Source: an uncultured Eubacterium sp.
Lineage (GTDB): Bacteria; Bacillota; Clostridia; Lachnospirales; Lachnospiraceae
Direction of reading: 5' to 3'
Assembly: GCA_945910225.1 (NCBI GenBank)
Contig: CAMDYG010000018.1
Span: 1-53,554 of the forward strand
DNA: 53,554 nt
A model generated the notes under the pieces. The model saw nothing but the letters and a program-made list of their open reading frames with translations, did no database searches and was not told the DNA's origin. Numbering within the stretch: the first letter of the stretch is position 1; each line of letters begins with the position of its first letter. The position numbers and the translations under genes were made by a program. Below, piece by piece: positions 44,463 to 53,164 of this stretch.

Positions 44463-44555
44463 ATTGTTCCTCCAAGGTTTATAATAATCGTCTGATAATA
44501 GTCTGTCCGTGTATTATATAATTATGCATTACTTATAAAATGTATCCTCAACTCA

Positions 44556-45344
44556 TCATTTAACAAGGATATCCAGAGTATGCGCTGCTGCCCCCATAAT
44601 ATCCATTCTCTCACATGTGGCAATATGATACTTATAAAACATCTCAAATTCTTCATCATCAAGTTGGTTAAGATATGGCCTTATATAATTAGCCGGTCCG
44701 TCCGGTGTTATTATCTTGTAACGATTAAGTCCTGCTAACCTATTAAGGCGTTCTATATCCTCGAGTCTTACATAATCATACAGATCCTCCGGCGAAGATA
44801 CTGTATGAAAATCATTTGTCAGCCTGCCTGATTTTATACATTCTTTTATATGACGCTCCTTAAATGCATATGTAATAACTCCATACTCATTCATAACATA
44901 CGCAACAAGAATATATCCTCCCCGTTTCGTTATACGGCCCGCCTCCTTTAGTGCCTTTAACTTATCCTCATCTCCAAACAGATGATACATCGGTCCAAAC
45001 AACAATGTTATATCAAATGTTTCATCTTCAAAGCGCTTTAATTTAAGAGCATTTCCCTGATACGCTTTTACTGTTGAATTCTTGGATTTAAGTATCCCAA
45101 GATTGTGTCTTACAAGTTCCACAGCCGTCACATCATATCCTTCGTTGGCAAGCGCAACACTGTATCTGCCCGTTCCCGCTCCAATATCCATTATCTTAAT
45201 ATTATCGCGCCCATTGTCTTTAAGCATCTGTATACATCTGTGAATATACTCCATAGACGTTCTGTACTCAATCTGCCCATGTCTTGAAATAAGCCTTTTT
45301 TCTTCATTAAATTTATTATAATAATCTTCTAAGTACGTACCCAT
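44556..45344 (-). CDS. SAM-dependent class I methyltransferase
   Basis: A product of 262 residues. SAM motif I is IMDIGAGTGRYSVALA, followed by YDVTAVELV, FDITLLFGPMYHL and a GGYILVAYV strand, so a Rossmann methyltransferase of the Methyltransf_11/25 type. The frame begins at 45392 inside spoVAC, but ATG 45344 (MGTYLEDYYNKF) has a GAGGAAGGA site ahead. It sits between spoVAC and spoVAD, where no gene is found in the standard spoVA operon. The substrate is unknown; a sporulation-time role is inferred only from position. Confidence 0.88.
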   Translation of the reverse strand: MGTYLEDYYNKFNEEKRLISRHGQIEYRTSMEYIHRCIQMLKDNGRDNIKIMDIGAGTGRYSVALANEGYDVTAVELVRHNLGILKSKNSTVKAYQGNALKLKRFEDETFDITLLFGPMYHLFGDEDKLKALKEAGRITKRGGYILVAYVMNEYGVITYAFKERHIKECIKSGRLTNDFHTVSSPEDLYDYVRLEDIERLNRLAGLNRYKIITPDGPANYIRPYLNQLDDEEFEMFYKYHIATCERMDIMGAAAHTLDILVK

Positions 45345-45381
45345 CAGTTTTCCTTCCTCAAAAATGTATTCTTTGCGCTCA

Positions 45382-45876
45382 TTATAGCACATTTATCAGC
45401 TTCAATGCCCAGTATATCACACCTGCACACCAGCTGAAAAATATTCCATACAATATAACAGGTCCAGCTATAGTAAATATCTTGCAGCCAATACCAAATA
45501 CCTTTCCCTCTTTCTTATATTCGATTGCCGGCGCACATACACTATTGGCAAATCCGGTTATCGGAACAAGGCTTCCCGCTCCGGCAAATGTTGTAATTGA
45601 AGGATATATATTAAGACCTGTAAGAATAACACTCGCAAGGACAAGGATCAATGTCGTATACGAAGCAGCCTCTGTATCAGGCACTCCTGATTCTCTGCAT
45701 ACTGCAAGAATTATTTGTCCGCATACACATATTAATCCCCCGACAACAAATGCTTTGAGACACTTTAATGCGCAATTACCCTTTGGTGTCATATTCTCAA
45801 CATAAGCATTATAACTTTCATTTCTTTTCTCAATATCAACCGGTTTATCGTTATTTCCTGTGATTTTTCCTGACAT
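45382..45876 (-). CDS. spoVAC: Stage V sporulation protein AC
   Basis: A product of 164 residues with about four membrane helices after a polar N-terminal 45 residues. Family core: KAFVVGGLICVCGQIIL and ITTFAGAGSLVPITGFANSV. In Bacillus it forms a mechanosensitive channel for Ca-dipicolinate. ATG 45876 has GGAGG seven bases ahead; a GTG two codons upstream is ignored. Confidence 0.96.
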   Translation of the reverse strand: MSGKITGNNDKPVDIEKRNESYNAYVENMTPKGNCALKCLKAFVVGGLICVCGQIILAVCRESGVPDTEAASYTTLILVLASVILTGLNIYPSITTFAGAGSLVPITGFANSVCAPAIEYKKEGKVFGIGCKIFTIAGPVILYGIFFSWCAGVIYWALKLINVL

Positions 45877-45915
45877 ATCCACACCTCCTCAAATGTTAAT
45901 TCAAATTATTATGCA

Positions 45916-46323
45916 TCAATATAAAAACAGATAATATGCAAGCTGTCCTAACGCCTTACCAGCTGCTATACACGCTACAATAAATCCAAGTCCGGCACCA
46001 GGTTTAGCCCTGTGAATAAATATCGGAAGTCCTTTCATCGCCTCCGCAAGGCTTATAAGAAATGTTCCGACAAATATTCCGGATATAAGTCCAAATATAA
46101 TACATCCTGCAAGTCCCACAGATACATGCCACCCCAATACATATATAAGATTGGCTGCTGACGCTCCAATTATTATAAACTCTTCATATATCCGTACTTC
46201 TCCGGCCGTATTACTCACATCTGCATATCTGTTTATAACGCCTACAGTTGTGATTAATGAAAATAGTCCGGCTGCAGTTATAACACCCGAAAATACACCT
46301 ATGAGAACAAGCAATATAATCAT
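45916..46323 (-). CDS. spoVAB: Stage V sporulation protein AB
   Basis: A product of 135 residues with four to five membrane helices. Family features include GVFSGVITAAGLFSLI, IYEEFIIIGA and GLPIFIHRAKPG. Its start overlaps the spoVAA stop by four bases, so translation is coupled. It is a membrane subunit of the SpoVA system; the exact role is unknown. Confidence 0.93.
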   Translation of the reverse strand: MIILLVLIGVFSGVITAAGLFSLITTVGVINRYADVSNTAGEVRIYEEFIIIGASAANLIYVLGWHVSVGLAGCIIFGLISGIFVGTFLISLAEAMKGLPIFIHRAKPGAGLGFIVACIAAGKALGQLAYYLFLY

Positions 46324-46940
46324 TTATCCCCCCGCTCTTTCCCTGCAGACTTCCGGTCAATAACTGAATCTGCGACATCTTTATTATATTTGTCCATTTC
46401 TACCTCTAAAGGAGTTGGTGCCTTCGACAGCTTATGACCTGCAAAATGATCATAAAACACGACAATTCCAACAAAAAGTCCTATTGCATAAGCAACCTCC
46501 ATAATATTTGATGGCTCGTAAGATGATGCTCCGAAAAGCTCATATATCCTGTCAAATATATCTGTTGTGCTTACATCATTGTTATATGCTATTATTCCAT
46601 ATCCGCTTCCTATCATGGTTATAATGCATACAAAAAATACTTTTATCCAGTGCCCTACATTTTTACTATCATGCTTTTTATACTGCACAATAAAGTCACT
46701 GTCTCCAAGGCACTCTATATCTGCATCCGGTACTTCTTCCCTTATTATCTGCACAACATTTAATGCATCATACACCTTTGTTTCATAAATCCCTGTTTCA
46801 AAATGTGCAAGTTCCAGTTCTTCTATCTGCTTTTTTAACTGATTATTTTTACAATAAACTCCTGCAACATCAGATATATACGCAACTGGTTCTTCGACAC
46901 TATTCTGCTGTTTTATTTTGATATATATTTTCTCGGACAT
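46320..46940 (-). CDS. spoVAA: Stage V sporulation protein AA
   Basis: A product of about 206 residues. Residues 1-90 are a soluble domain (IYIKIKQQ, then VAYISDVAGVYC), followed by two to three membrane helices and the conserved VVFYDHFAGHKLSKAPTP. ATG 46940 with a GGGG stretch ahead is preferred over ATG 46952, though both are possible. It starts the spoVA part directly after sigF (69 bp gap). Confidence 0.92.
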   Translation of the reverse strand: MSEKIYIKIKQQNSVEEPVAYISDVAGVYCKNNQLKKQIEELELAHFETGIYETKVYDALNVVQIIREEVPDADIECLGDSDFIVQYKKHDSKNVGHWIKVFFVCIITMIGSGYGIIAYNNDVSTTDIFDRIYELFGASSYEPSNIMEVAYAIGLFVGIVVFYDHFAGHKLSKAPTPLEVEMDKYNKDVADSVIDRKSAGKERGDK

Positions 46941-47009
46941 TCTGTTCCCCATTTCTGCATATATTTTCTTATGTGTTATTATTAATCATTTTGGAATTAT
47001 TATTCATCT

Positions 47010-47741
47010 TTAAGCAAAAAGCCGTTTTCTCATGCCTGTTAATATCTTTTTTTCCATTCTTGAAACCTGAACCTGTGATATTCCAAAGCAATTTGCTACC
47101 TGCATCTGTGTATAATCCTCAAAATATCTCATTCTGATGAGCTGTTTTTCTCTTTCGTTAAGACTATCCATCAGCTCATTAAGTGCCACTCTTCCTGATA
47201 CATCCTCCGACAGATCTCCTCCCTGTTCAAGCCTGTCCATTATCATTATCTCGCTTCCATCCCCCTGATATATTGTTTTATATATTGATTCAACCTCCAT
47301 GGATGCTGACATTGACAATGTTATATCTTCAACTGACAGCTCACTTTCTTTTGCGATTTCTTCAATAGTTGGTTCTATTCCATATTCTTCTCTTAATTTC
47401 TGGGCAGCGCGCATACTTTTAACCGCATTTTCCTTTATCGTCCTGCTTACCTTAACAATGCCATCATCCCTTAAAAAGCGTTTTATTTCCCCCGTAATCA
47501 TAGGTACTGCATATGTTGAAAATGTTACATCCATTTCCAGGTTAAAATTATCAATCGCTTTAATAAGTCCTATACACCCAATCTGAAAAAGGTCTTCCTG
47601 TTCTATTCCCCTACCCTTAAATCTCTTTATTATATTCCATACCAGTCCGAGATTCTCCGTTACCAGAGTTTCTCTGGCATCCTTGTCTTCCTTGTGTGCT
47701 TTGGCAATCAATTCCTTGGTACGATCCACAGTCTGATCCAT
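47010..47741 (-). CDS. sigF: Forespore sigma factor SigF
   Basis: A product of 243 residues with regions 2 (EDLFQIGCIGLIKAIDNFN, FSTYAVPMITGEIKRFLRDD), 3 and 4 (LNEREKQLIRMRYF, TQMQVANCFGISQVQVSRMEKKIL). It directs early forespore transcription once released from SpoIIAB. The gene order spoIIAA-spoIIAB-sigF is the standard one. AGGATG lies ahead of the ATG. Confidence 0.97.
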   Translation of the reverse strand: MDQTVDRTKELIAKAHKEDKDARETLVTENLGLVWNIIKRFKGRGIEQEDLFQIGCIGLIKAIDNFNLEMDVTFSTYAVPMITGEIKRFLRDDGIVKVSRTIKENAVKSMRAAQKLREEYGIEPTIEEIAKESELSVEDITLSMSASMEVESIYKTIYQGDGSEIMIMDRLEQGGDLSEDVSGRVALNELMDSLNEREKQLIRMRYFEDYTQMQVANCFGISQVQVSRMEKKILTGMRKRLFA

Positions 47742-47759
47742 AGCATCACATCCTATTCT

Positions 47760-48185
47760 TTATTCCCCTATTCTTTTTCTCATAAGAACCGTAGTTCCCT
47801 TTCCCGGCGCAGACGCAACCCGTAAATCATCCATAAATGCCTCCATAAATGAAAATCCCATTCCGGATCTTTCCTGTTCTGGTTTTGTTGTATACAAAGG
47901 CTCCATTGCCTTATGAACATTATCTATACCAACCCCGTCATCATGAACCTCAATTATTACCTGGTTCTGTATACTCTTCAGTCTCATTCTTACCTTTCCA
48001 TTCTGATTAGCATAACCATGTACTATGGCATTGGTTACTGCCTCCGATACTGCTGTTTTTATATCCTGTATTTCCTCCATGGTAGGGTCCATATATGTAA
48101 CAAATGCTGCTGCCGTTACCCTTGCAAATGCTTCATTTTCAGACTTTGCATCAAAGAATAATTCCATGCTGTTATTCTCTATCAT
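47760..48185 (-). CDS. spoIIAB: Anti-sigma F factor and protein kinase
   Basis: A product of 141 residues of the GHKL kinase fold: the N-box is VSEAVTNAIVHGY, the G1 box DDGVGI and the G2 box RSGMGFSFME. It binds SigF and phosphorylates SpoIIAA on Ser. The start overlaps the spoIIAA stop by four bases. Confidence 0.97.
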   Translation of the reverse strand: MIENNSMELFFDAKSENEAFARVTAAAFVTYMDPTMEEIQDIKTAVSEAVTNAIVHGYANQNGKVRMRLKSIQNQVIIEVHDDGVGIDNVHKAMEPLYTTKPEQERSGMGFSFMEAFMDDLRVASAPGKGTTVLMRKRIGE

Positions 48186-48550
48186 TGTATTTCCCCCTCT
48201 CCTTTAAGTTCATATATATTAACTATCTTATGTAATCCAGAAATTAAAAGTATACGTCTGACACTTTCTCTTACTCCTATTATTGTTATATCCCCCATGT
48301 TCCGTATTTTCTTATATCTTCCCATTATAAGGCCTATGCCTGCACTATCCATAAAATCTACTCTTGTAAAATCGAATACTATATGTTTTACACCACGTTC
48401 ATCAATTATTTCGTCAATAACCGCCCTCATTTCCTCTGCAAGATGATGATCCAGCTCTGCATTCATTCTTATTATCAGCTTATCGTTATTTACCATGTAT
48501 ATATAATCTGTATGTAAAAGGTCCTCCTGTGTCTGTAATTCTTTATCCAT
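48182..48550 (-). CDS. spoIIAA: Anti-anti-sigma factor SpoIIAA
   Basis: A product of 122 residues, a STAS domain. The phosphorylated Ser is in VDFMDSAGIGLIMGRYK. It frees SigF by capturing SpoIIAB when unphosphorylated. The frame opens at 48583 inside the upstream terminator; ATG 48550 with AGGAG ten bases ahead is chosen. No convincing SigH-type promoter is visible between the terminator at 48585 and this start. Confidence 0.95.
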   Translation of the reverse strand: MDKELQTQEDLLHTDYIYMVNNDKLIIRMNAELDHHLAEEMRAVIDEIIDERGVKHIVFDFTRVDFMDSAGIGLIMGRYKKIRNMGDITIIGVRESVRRILLISGLHKIVNIYELKGEGEIQ

Positions 48551-48581
48551 TCCTATTCCACTCCTGACTATTTTTGATTGC

Positions 48582-48617
48582 AAAAACCCCTGACAGAATC
48601 ATTATCTGTCAGGGGTT
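48582..48617 (-). terminator. Terminator after the zinc-ribbon TPR gene
   Basis: On the minus strand AACCCCTGACAGA (48617-48605) pairs exactly with 48597-48585 around a 7-base loop, followed by a T-run. It lies only 34 bases before the spoIIAA start. Confidence 0.9.
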
Positions 48618-48633
48618 ATCAAATCGTACTTTA

Positions 48634-50025
48634 TTAGTGTGAACTTATATATTCATTAGCTTCTTTGTAATATCCGCTTGTTGGATAATCGTCCACTATA
48701 TATTTGTAGTATTTCTTTGCATCATCAGTCTTAGCAAGTGCAACATAAGACTTAGCTGCATAATATGCTGACTCAGCATTATTATTACATTTGTATGCTT
48801 TCACAAGGTTGCTTGCAGCTTCTTCGTAATTAGACTTATAATACTCTGTTATACCTGTATTATAAAATGTCTGTGCAGCCGATGGAAGCGTAGCCGTTGC
48901 TATTGTATTATACAATGTTTTGGCAGAATCACTAGGAAGAGCACTGACATCAACATCAACTATCTTTTCTGCTGCAAGTGCCGAATCATTTGTTATATAC
49001 GCATTAGCTGCTTCAATTACTGCTATAAGAAGCTTATTGCTTCCTTCTGTTCCATTAACAGTATTAAGCTGCTCCTCAAGTGCGTCCTTCTGTGCCTTAA
49101 CATCTTCATAATCTTTCTGAAGCGAATTAAGCTCAACATTTCCTGATGACAGCTGTTCACTGTATTTCTGTATGCTATCCTTGTATTCCTGGGTAAGTCC
49201 TTTGTTTCTTGCTGGTACTATCAGGAACCATATCAGCGCTGCACCTATCACAACACCAACAAGAACATTAATTATGGTTATCGCACCATTACTTGGCTCT
49301 TTATATGATGACCTTGGGACTATTACATCATTACCGCTTAATGGTTTCTTCTCTATAATCTTTTCTTTTCTCTTAGGTAAAAATGTATTAGAAGCATCTG
49401 CTTTCTTGGCAGCTGTTCTCTCAGCAATTTCTTTAATATACATCTGTGCCAGAGTATTATTCTTGTCTATGGCAAGTACTGCATTAAGCAGCTTTCTGGC
49501 TCTTACGAGTTCGTCCTGCTTAATATATATCAACGCAAGAAGAAGATGTGCCTTTATCAACTGTGGATTGTTGGTTACAACTTTCTTTAACTGAATAACT
49601 GCCATATCTATATTGCCTTCTTTAGCATATTTAAGAGACAGATTATACTTTTTAATAGTTCCCGTTATCATTTCAAATCTGTTCTGATTAGTCTGTATTC
49701 TCTTAATATAACTTCCAGCAACATTATCCTGTGGTGCAAAATTCTTGCTGACAACCCACTGACTGAGCGCCTCAACCACATCTCCCATTTCACAGTACAC
49801 AAGACCAAGGAGGTTTCTTGCATTAGTGTTATATTTATTAATCATAAGACTAACTTTCAGGCTTTCTACAGCTCCCGTAAGATCCCTCACTCTTGCTTTA
49901 TACAGACCCGCGTTATAATATGCATCCGAAGCCTTGGCTGTCTGCTTATATACCGCAACATTCTCTCCACACTTAGGACATGTGTCATTATCGGTAAGGA
50001 GGCTTCCACATTTAAAACATCTCAT
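48634..50025 (-). CDS. Zinc-ribbon, TPR-repeat membrane protein
   Basis: A product of 463 residues. Residues 1-25 form a zinc ribbon (CFKCGSLLTDNDTCPKCG). TPR repeats occupy about 35-190 (NARNLLGLVYCEMGDVVEAL, KAHLLLALIYIKQDELVRAR). One membrane helix lies near 250-272 (IINVLVGVVIGAALIWFLIV), then a coiled coil and more TPRs to the end. So the N-terminal TPRs face the cytoplasm and the C-terminal ones the outside. It is likely a scaffold; no catalytic motif. ATG 50025 has AGGTGG ahead. It follows a 47-residue peptide gene and folC. Confidence 0.85.
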   Translation of the reverse strand: MRCFKCGSLLTDNDTCPKCGENVAVYKQTAKASDAYYNAGLYKARVRDLTGAVESLKVSLMINKYNTNARNLLGLVYCEMGDVVEALSQWVVSKNFAPQDNVAGSYIKRIQTNQNRFEMITGTIKKYNLSLKYAKEGNIDMAVIQLKKVVTNNPQLIKAHLLLALIYIKQDELVRARKLLNAVLAIDKNNTLAQMYIKEIAERTAAKKADASNTFLPKRKEKIIEKKPLSGNDVIVPRSSYKEPSNGAITIINVLVGVVIGAALIWFLIVPARNKGLTQEYKDSIQKYSEQLSSGNVELNSLQKDYEDVKAQKDALEEQLNTVNGTEGSNKLLIAVIEAANAYITNDSALAAEKIVDVDVSALPSDSAKTLYNTIATATLPSAAQTFYNTGITEYYKSNYEEAASNLVKAYKCNNNAESAYYAAKSYVALAKTDDAKKYYKYIVDDYPTSGYYKEANEYISSH

Positions 50026-50040
50026 ACGTCCACCTCTCAA

Positions 50041-50184
50041 CTATTTATCTGTATTCTTATCACTTATTATCTTAGATATAAGATCTGTAATATCTGGAAC
50101 ATCATTGTTATATATAGCATCTTCAGCATCCTCTACTTCAAGGCTTGGCTGAAACTTCTGTATCTCTTCATCAAAATTAATCAT
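50041..50184 (-). CDS. Small acidic peptide, 47 residues
   Basis: I translated this by hand. It starts MINFDEEIQKFQPSLEVEDA and ends IISDKNTDK, very acidic, with no membrane helix. A perfect CAGGAGG lies five bases ahead of the ATG. Its start overlaps the folC stop by four bases and its stop is 15 bases before the TPR gene, so it is embedded in an operon of three genes. No family recognised. Confidence 0.75.
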   Translation of the reverse strand: MINFDEEIQKFQPSLEVEDAEDAIYNNDVPDITDLISKIISDKNTDK

Positions 50185-51476
50185 ACTTCCTCCTGTAATC
50201 TGTTTCCCAACACATTCTTTATATCTCCTACAAGATACAAGGAACCTGTTGCAAACATTAATTCATTATCCCATCTTTTCAAGGCCTGCTCTACATCATC
50301 GCACATCTGTATTGTTACTGATGAATCAGCAAGATTCTCCCTGAATACATTCTCAATTATATCTGCCGAAAGCTTTCTGACCCCGCCTGTTACAGTTACA
50401 AACACCCTGTTAAAATGCTTACAGCAGCATAGTATCTTAACCATCTCTTCATAATTCTTATCACTAACCGCTGAAAACAGAAGCGTTGCTGGCGGCATGT
50501 CCTCACCCTCATACATGCTGTCTACAGATTCCACAAAGACTTTAATTCCATGCGGATTATGCGCTCCATCAACATAAAGGTTATGCATTACCTTTTCCAT
50601 TCTTCCTGACCAGTGAGTCTGTAAAACTGCTTCTTTTACCAGGTCATGCGATAAATGTACTCTGGCATATTCTTCAAGTACAGCACATGCTGTCAGTGCA
50701 AGACTTGCATTCTCAATCTGATATAATGCACTGGTACTTATTCTGAAGCAATCATTCTTATAATACTCATTATCAATAAAAAAATCAATATAACCATGAC
50801 TATTTTGTAGCATCCTGTATGACGTATTATCTACTGCTATACATCTGCTGTTGCACAATTTTGCTCTCTTGGCAACTACATCCCTTACTCTGCTGTCATT
50901 TGCGCAAAACACCACAGGTACACCTTCTTTAATTATCCCTGCCTTCTCTGCTGCAATTTCTTCAATGGTATTTCCAAGTATCGCTGTGTGTTCAAGTGAT
51001 ATAGTTGTTATAACACTTATAAGCGGGGTATTTACCGCATTGGTTGCATCAAATCTTCCCCCAAGCCCTGTCTCCATAACAACATAATCTGCTCTGTTCT
51101 TTTTAAAAATATATAACGCCATTCCAAACAGATAATCAAAATACGCCAGCTGGTCTGTCCGCATGCTTTCTACTGCTTCATACGCTTCCACAAATTCTTC
51201 TTTTGATACTGGTTCATTATTGATCTGTATACGTTCCCTTATATCAACAAGATGTGGTGATGTAAAAAGTCCCGTCTTATATCCATTTGTCTTAAGAATC
51301 TGTGCTATATATGCACATGTGGAACCTTTTCCATTAGTTCCGGCTATATGTATTATTTGCAAATCTTTTTCGGGATTCCCCATATCTCTGAGAAGTTTCC
51401 CTGCCCTTATCACTCCTGTATCTTTAGCAAACTGTCCAATACAGTCAATTCTGTCAACTACTTCTTCATATATCAT
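50181..51476 (-). CDS. folC: Folylpolyglutamate / dihydrofolate synthase
   Basis: A product of 431 residues, Mur ligase fold. The ATP loop is IHIAGTNGKGSTCAYIA, then TGLFTSPHLVDIRERI, METGLGGRFDATN and the C-terminal YVDGAHNPHGIK. It adds glutamates to folates, keeping them in the cell. The ATG follows the upstream stop by three bases with only a weak AAAAGGG site. Confidence 0.96.
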   Translation of the reverse strand: MIYEEVVDRIDCIGQFAKDTGVIRAGKLLRDMGNPEKDLQIIHIAGTNGKGSTCAYIAQILKTNGYKTGLFTSPHLVDIRERIQINNEPVSKEEFVEAYEAVESMRTDQLAYFDYLFGMALYIFKKNRADYVVMETGLGGRFDATNAVNTPLISVITTISLEHTAILGNTIEEIAAEKAGIIKEGVPVVFCANDSRVRDVVAKRAKLCNSRCIAVDNTSYRMLQNSHGYIDFFIDNEYYKNDCFRISTSALYQIENASLALTACAVLEEYARVHLSHDLVKEAVLQTHWSGRMEKVMHNLYVDGAHNPHGIKVFVESVDSMYEGEDMPPATLLFSAVSDKNYEEMVKILCCCKHFNRVFVTVTGGVRKLSADIIENVFRENLADSSVTIQMCDDVEQALKRWDNELMFATGSLYLVGDIKNVLGNRLQEEV

Positions 51477-51479
51477 ATT

Positions 51480-53018
51480 TTAATATGCCCTTTTCTGTAT
51501 TGATGTAATCATCCTGCCTTCATAACCTATAACTGCTGTCTTTTTGTCCGCAGCATATGCATATATATATTGTTCATCACCTGTAACCGCTTTTATATCA
51601 GACGAATCATGAGCTTCCTTGAGCATCTCCTCTATGTGCATGGTTTCTTCTGTTTGAAATTGTCTTACAACATCAGTAAAAACATTTTCATCAAAACTGA
51701 ATCTGAAAAAGAATGCCTGCCACTTAAGCTGTAATACTTTTGCCCTGCTACTGGTCTCCTGCTGTACAGCCTCATTTACTTTCCTCTGATACTCATCAGC
51801 ACTCTGCAATCTGGATAATAAATCCTGAATATCCTTTTCTGTTTCTGATAATCTCTTCCTTTTTCTTTCACATTCCTGTTCCAGTCTGTCCATATTGCGC
51901 TTTGTTTCGTTGACTCCGGCATAATATTTTTTAGATTCATCTTCTGTCTTCTTGCCGTTTATATAATCGTCTTTCTTGCCCTCAAGTTCTGAAAATGCTT
52001 CTTTAATCTCTGTAAATCTTCTGTCTGCATCCTCATACTTTGAGTTTTGTTCTTCTTTTTGTTTTTCCTTAATTTCTAATTCTTTTTGAAGCTTGTTATA
52101 ATTTTTTTCAGCTGTCACAACTTCCCTGCATTTAAGTTCATATTCCTTATAGCTTTCTTTTTCCGCCCCAAGCTTGTCCGCTGTGACGTATGACGGAAGC
52201 AGTTCTGTTGGAGCATATAATTTTCTGTTCCCTGCTTTGCTGATTTTCCATATAACCGCCGCTGTCTGTATCTTAGAAATACGTGTCATATTCTTTACTG
52301 CCTGATACATTGTTTTAATCTGTGCTTCTGTAGCTTTGAAAGCATCTTCCCCAAGAAGTTCTACAACCTCATCAAGCCTGGATATGCTCCTCTGTTTCAC
52401 TATGGAATCTATTATTCCTTCCCCATTAAATTTCTGTGGCGAAAGTATTTTCTGTACCTGCCTCTTCGTCTCCATTGATGCAAGTCCCAGCTTTCTGCCC
52501 ACTATATCCCCATACTCTTTCTTCTGTATCTGTGACAATCCTGTCATGGTATTCAGCAGATTATTTAAAAATGCATTGTTATATTTTATGCCAATCTGCT
52601 CAATTTTATGTGCAGGAGACATGTATTTATTAACACCGCATGCTGCTGCCGCCTCATCTGTCAGTATACGGGATAATTCTTCATGAGATTTTTCCTCTAC
52701 CTGTATTCCTGGTGCAAACTCCCTGCATAAGTCATACAATTTTTCTTTTAACAATATTTCCAGCTGTTCTTTATTCTCTGACTTATATCTTATGTGGTCT
52801 TCTTTTACTATGTCAGCAACCTTTCTGGCTTCATATTCTATAGTATTCTTAATTCCAAATGTTTCTGTAAATGTATTAGCTATATCTACCAGCCCCGCCA
52901 GGAATCTGTGGCCTGTTTCTTTAACAGCATTAGGCAGGTTAACATTATCAAGAAGAGCTATCTGTATTCTTAATTCATCTTCACTAAGTTCAGGTATGTA
53001 TCTGAATATATCCGCCAT
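51480..53018 (-). CDS. Large coiled-coil protein, unknown
   Basis: A product of 512 residues without signal peptide or membrane helix. Residues 1-290 are mixed helices (MADIFRYIPELSEDEL start; a repeated ISRLDEVVELLGEDAFKATE segment). Residues about 295-410 are a strong coiled coil rich in Lys/Glu. The last 100 residues are globular (FFFRFSFDENVFTDVVRQF). GGAGG lies nine bases ahead of the ATG. It is followed by folC after three bases, so they are co-transcribed. I do not recognise a family. Confidence 0.75.
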   Translation of the reverse strand: MADIFRYIPELSEDELRIQIALLDNVNLPNAVKETGHRFLAGLVDIANTFTETFGIKNTIEYEARKVADIVKEDHIRYKSENKEQLEILLKEKLYDLCREFAPGIQVEEKSHEELSRILTDEAAAACGVNKYMSPAHKIEQIGIKYNNAFLNNLLNTMTGLSQIQKKEYGDIVGRKLGLASMETKRQVQKILSPQKFNGEGIIDSIVKQRSISRLDEVVELLGEDAFKATEAQIKTMYQAVKNMTRISKIQTAAVIWKISKAGNRKLYAPTELLPSYVTADKLGAEKESYKEYELKCREVVTAEKNYNKLQKELEIKEKQKEEQNSKYEDADRRFTEIKEAFSELEGKKDDYINGKKTEDESKKYYAGVNETKRNMDRLEQECERKRKRLSETEKDIQDLLSRLQSADEYQRKVNEAVQQETSSRAKVLQLKWQAFFFRFSFDENVFTDVVRQFQTEETMHIEEMLKEAHDSSDIKAVTGDEQYIYAYAADKKTAVIGYEGRMITSIQKRAY

Positions 53019-53086
53019 ATTGTCAACCTCCTATAATCTGTTTTTGTACTATCTTATCATATTTATATGTTAATGGTAATAATATT

Positions 53087-53135
53087 GCAAAAATCCGCAT
53101 ACAGGCATGTACCTCAGGCACTCCCATATGCGGAT
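53087..53135 (-). terminator. Terminator of the glutamate dehydrogenase gene
   Basis: On the minus strand ATCCGCATA (53135-53127) pairs exactly with TATGCGGAT (53101-53093), with inner partial pairing, followed by five Ts. It lies about 30 bases after the stop. Confidence 0.88.
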
Positions 53136-53164
53136 AATATCTTTACTTATAAGTTATATGCTGA

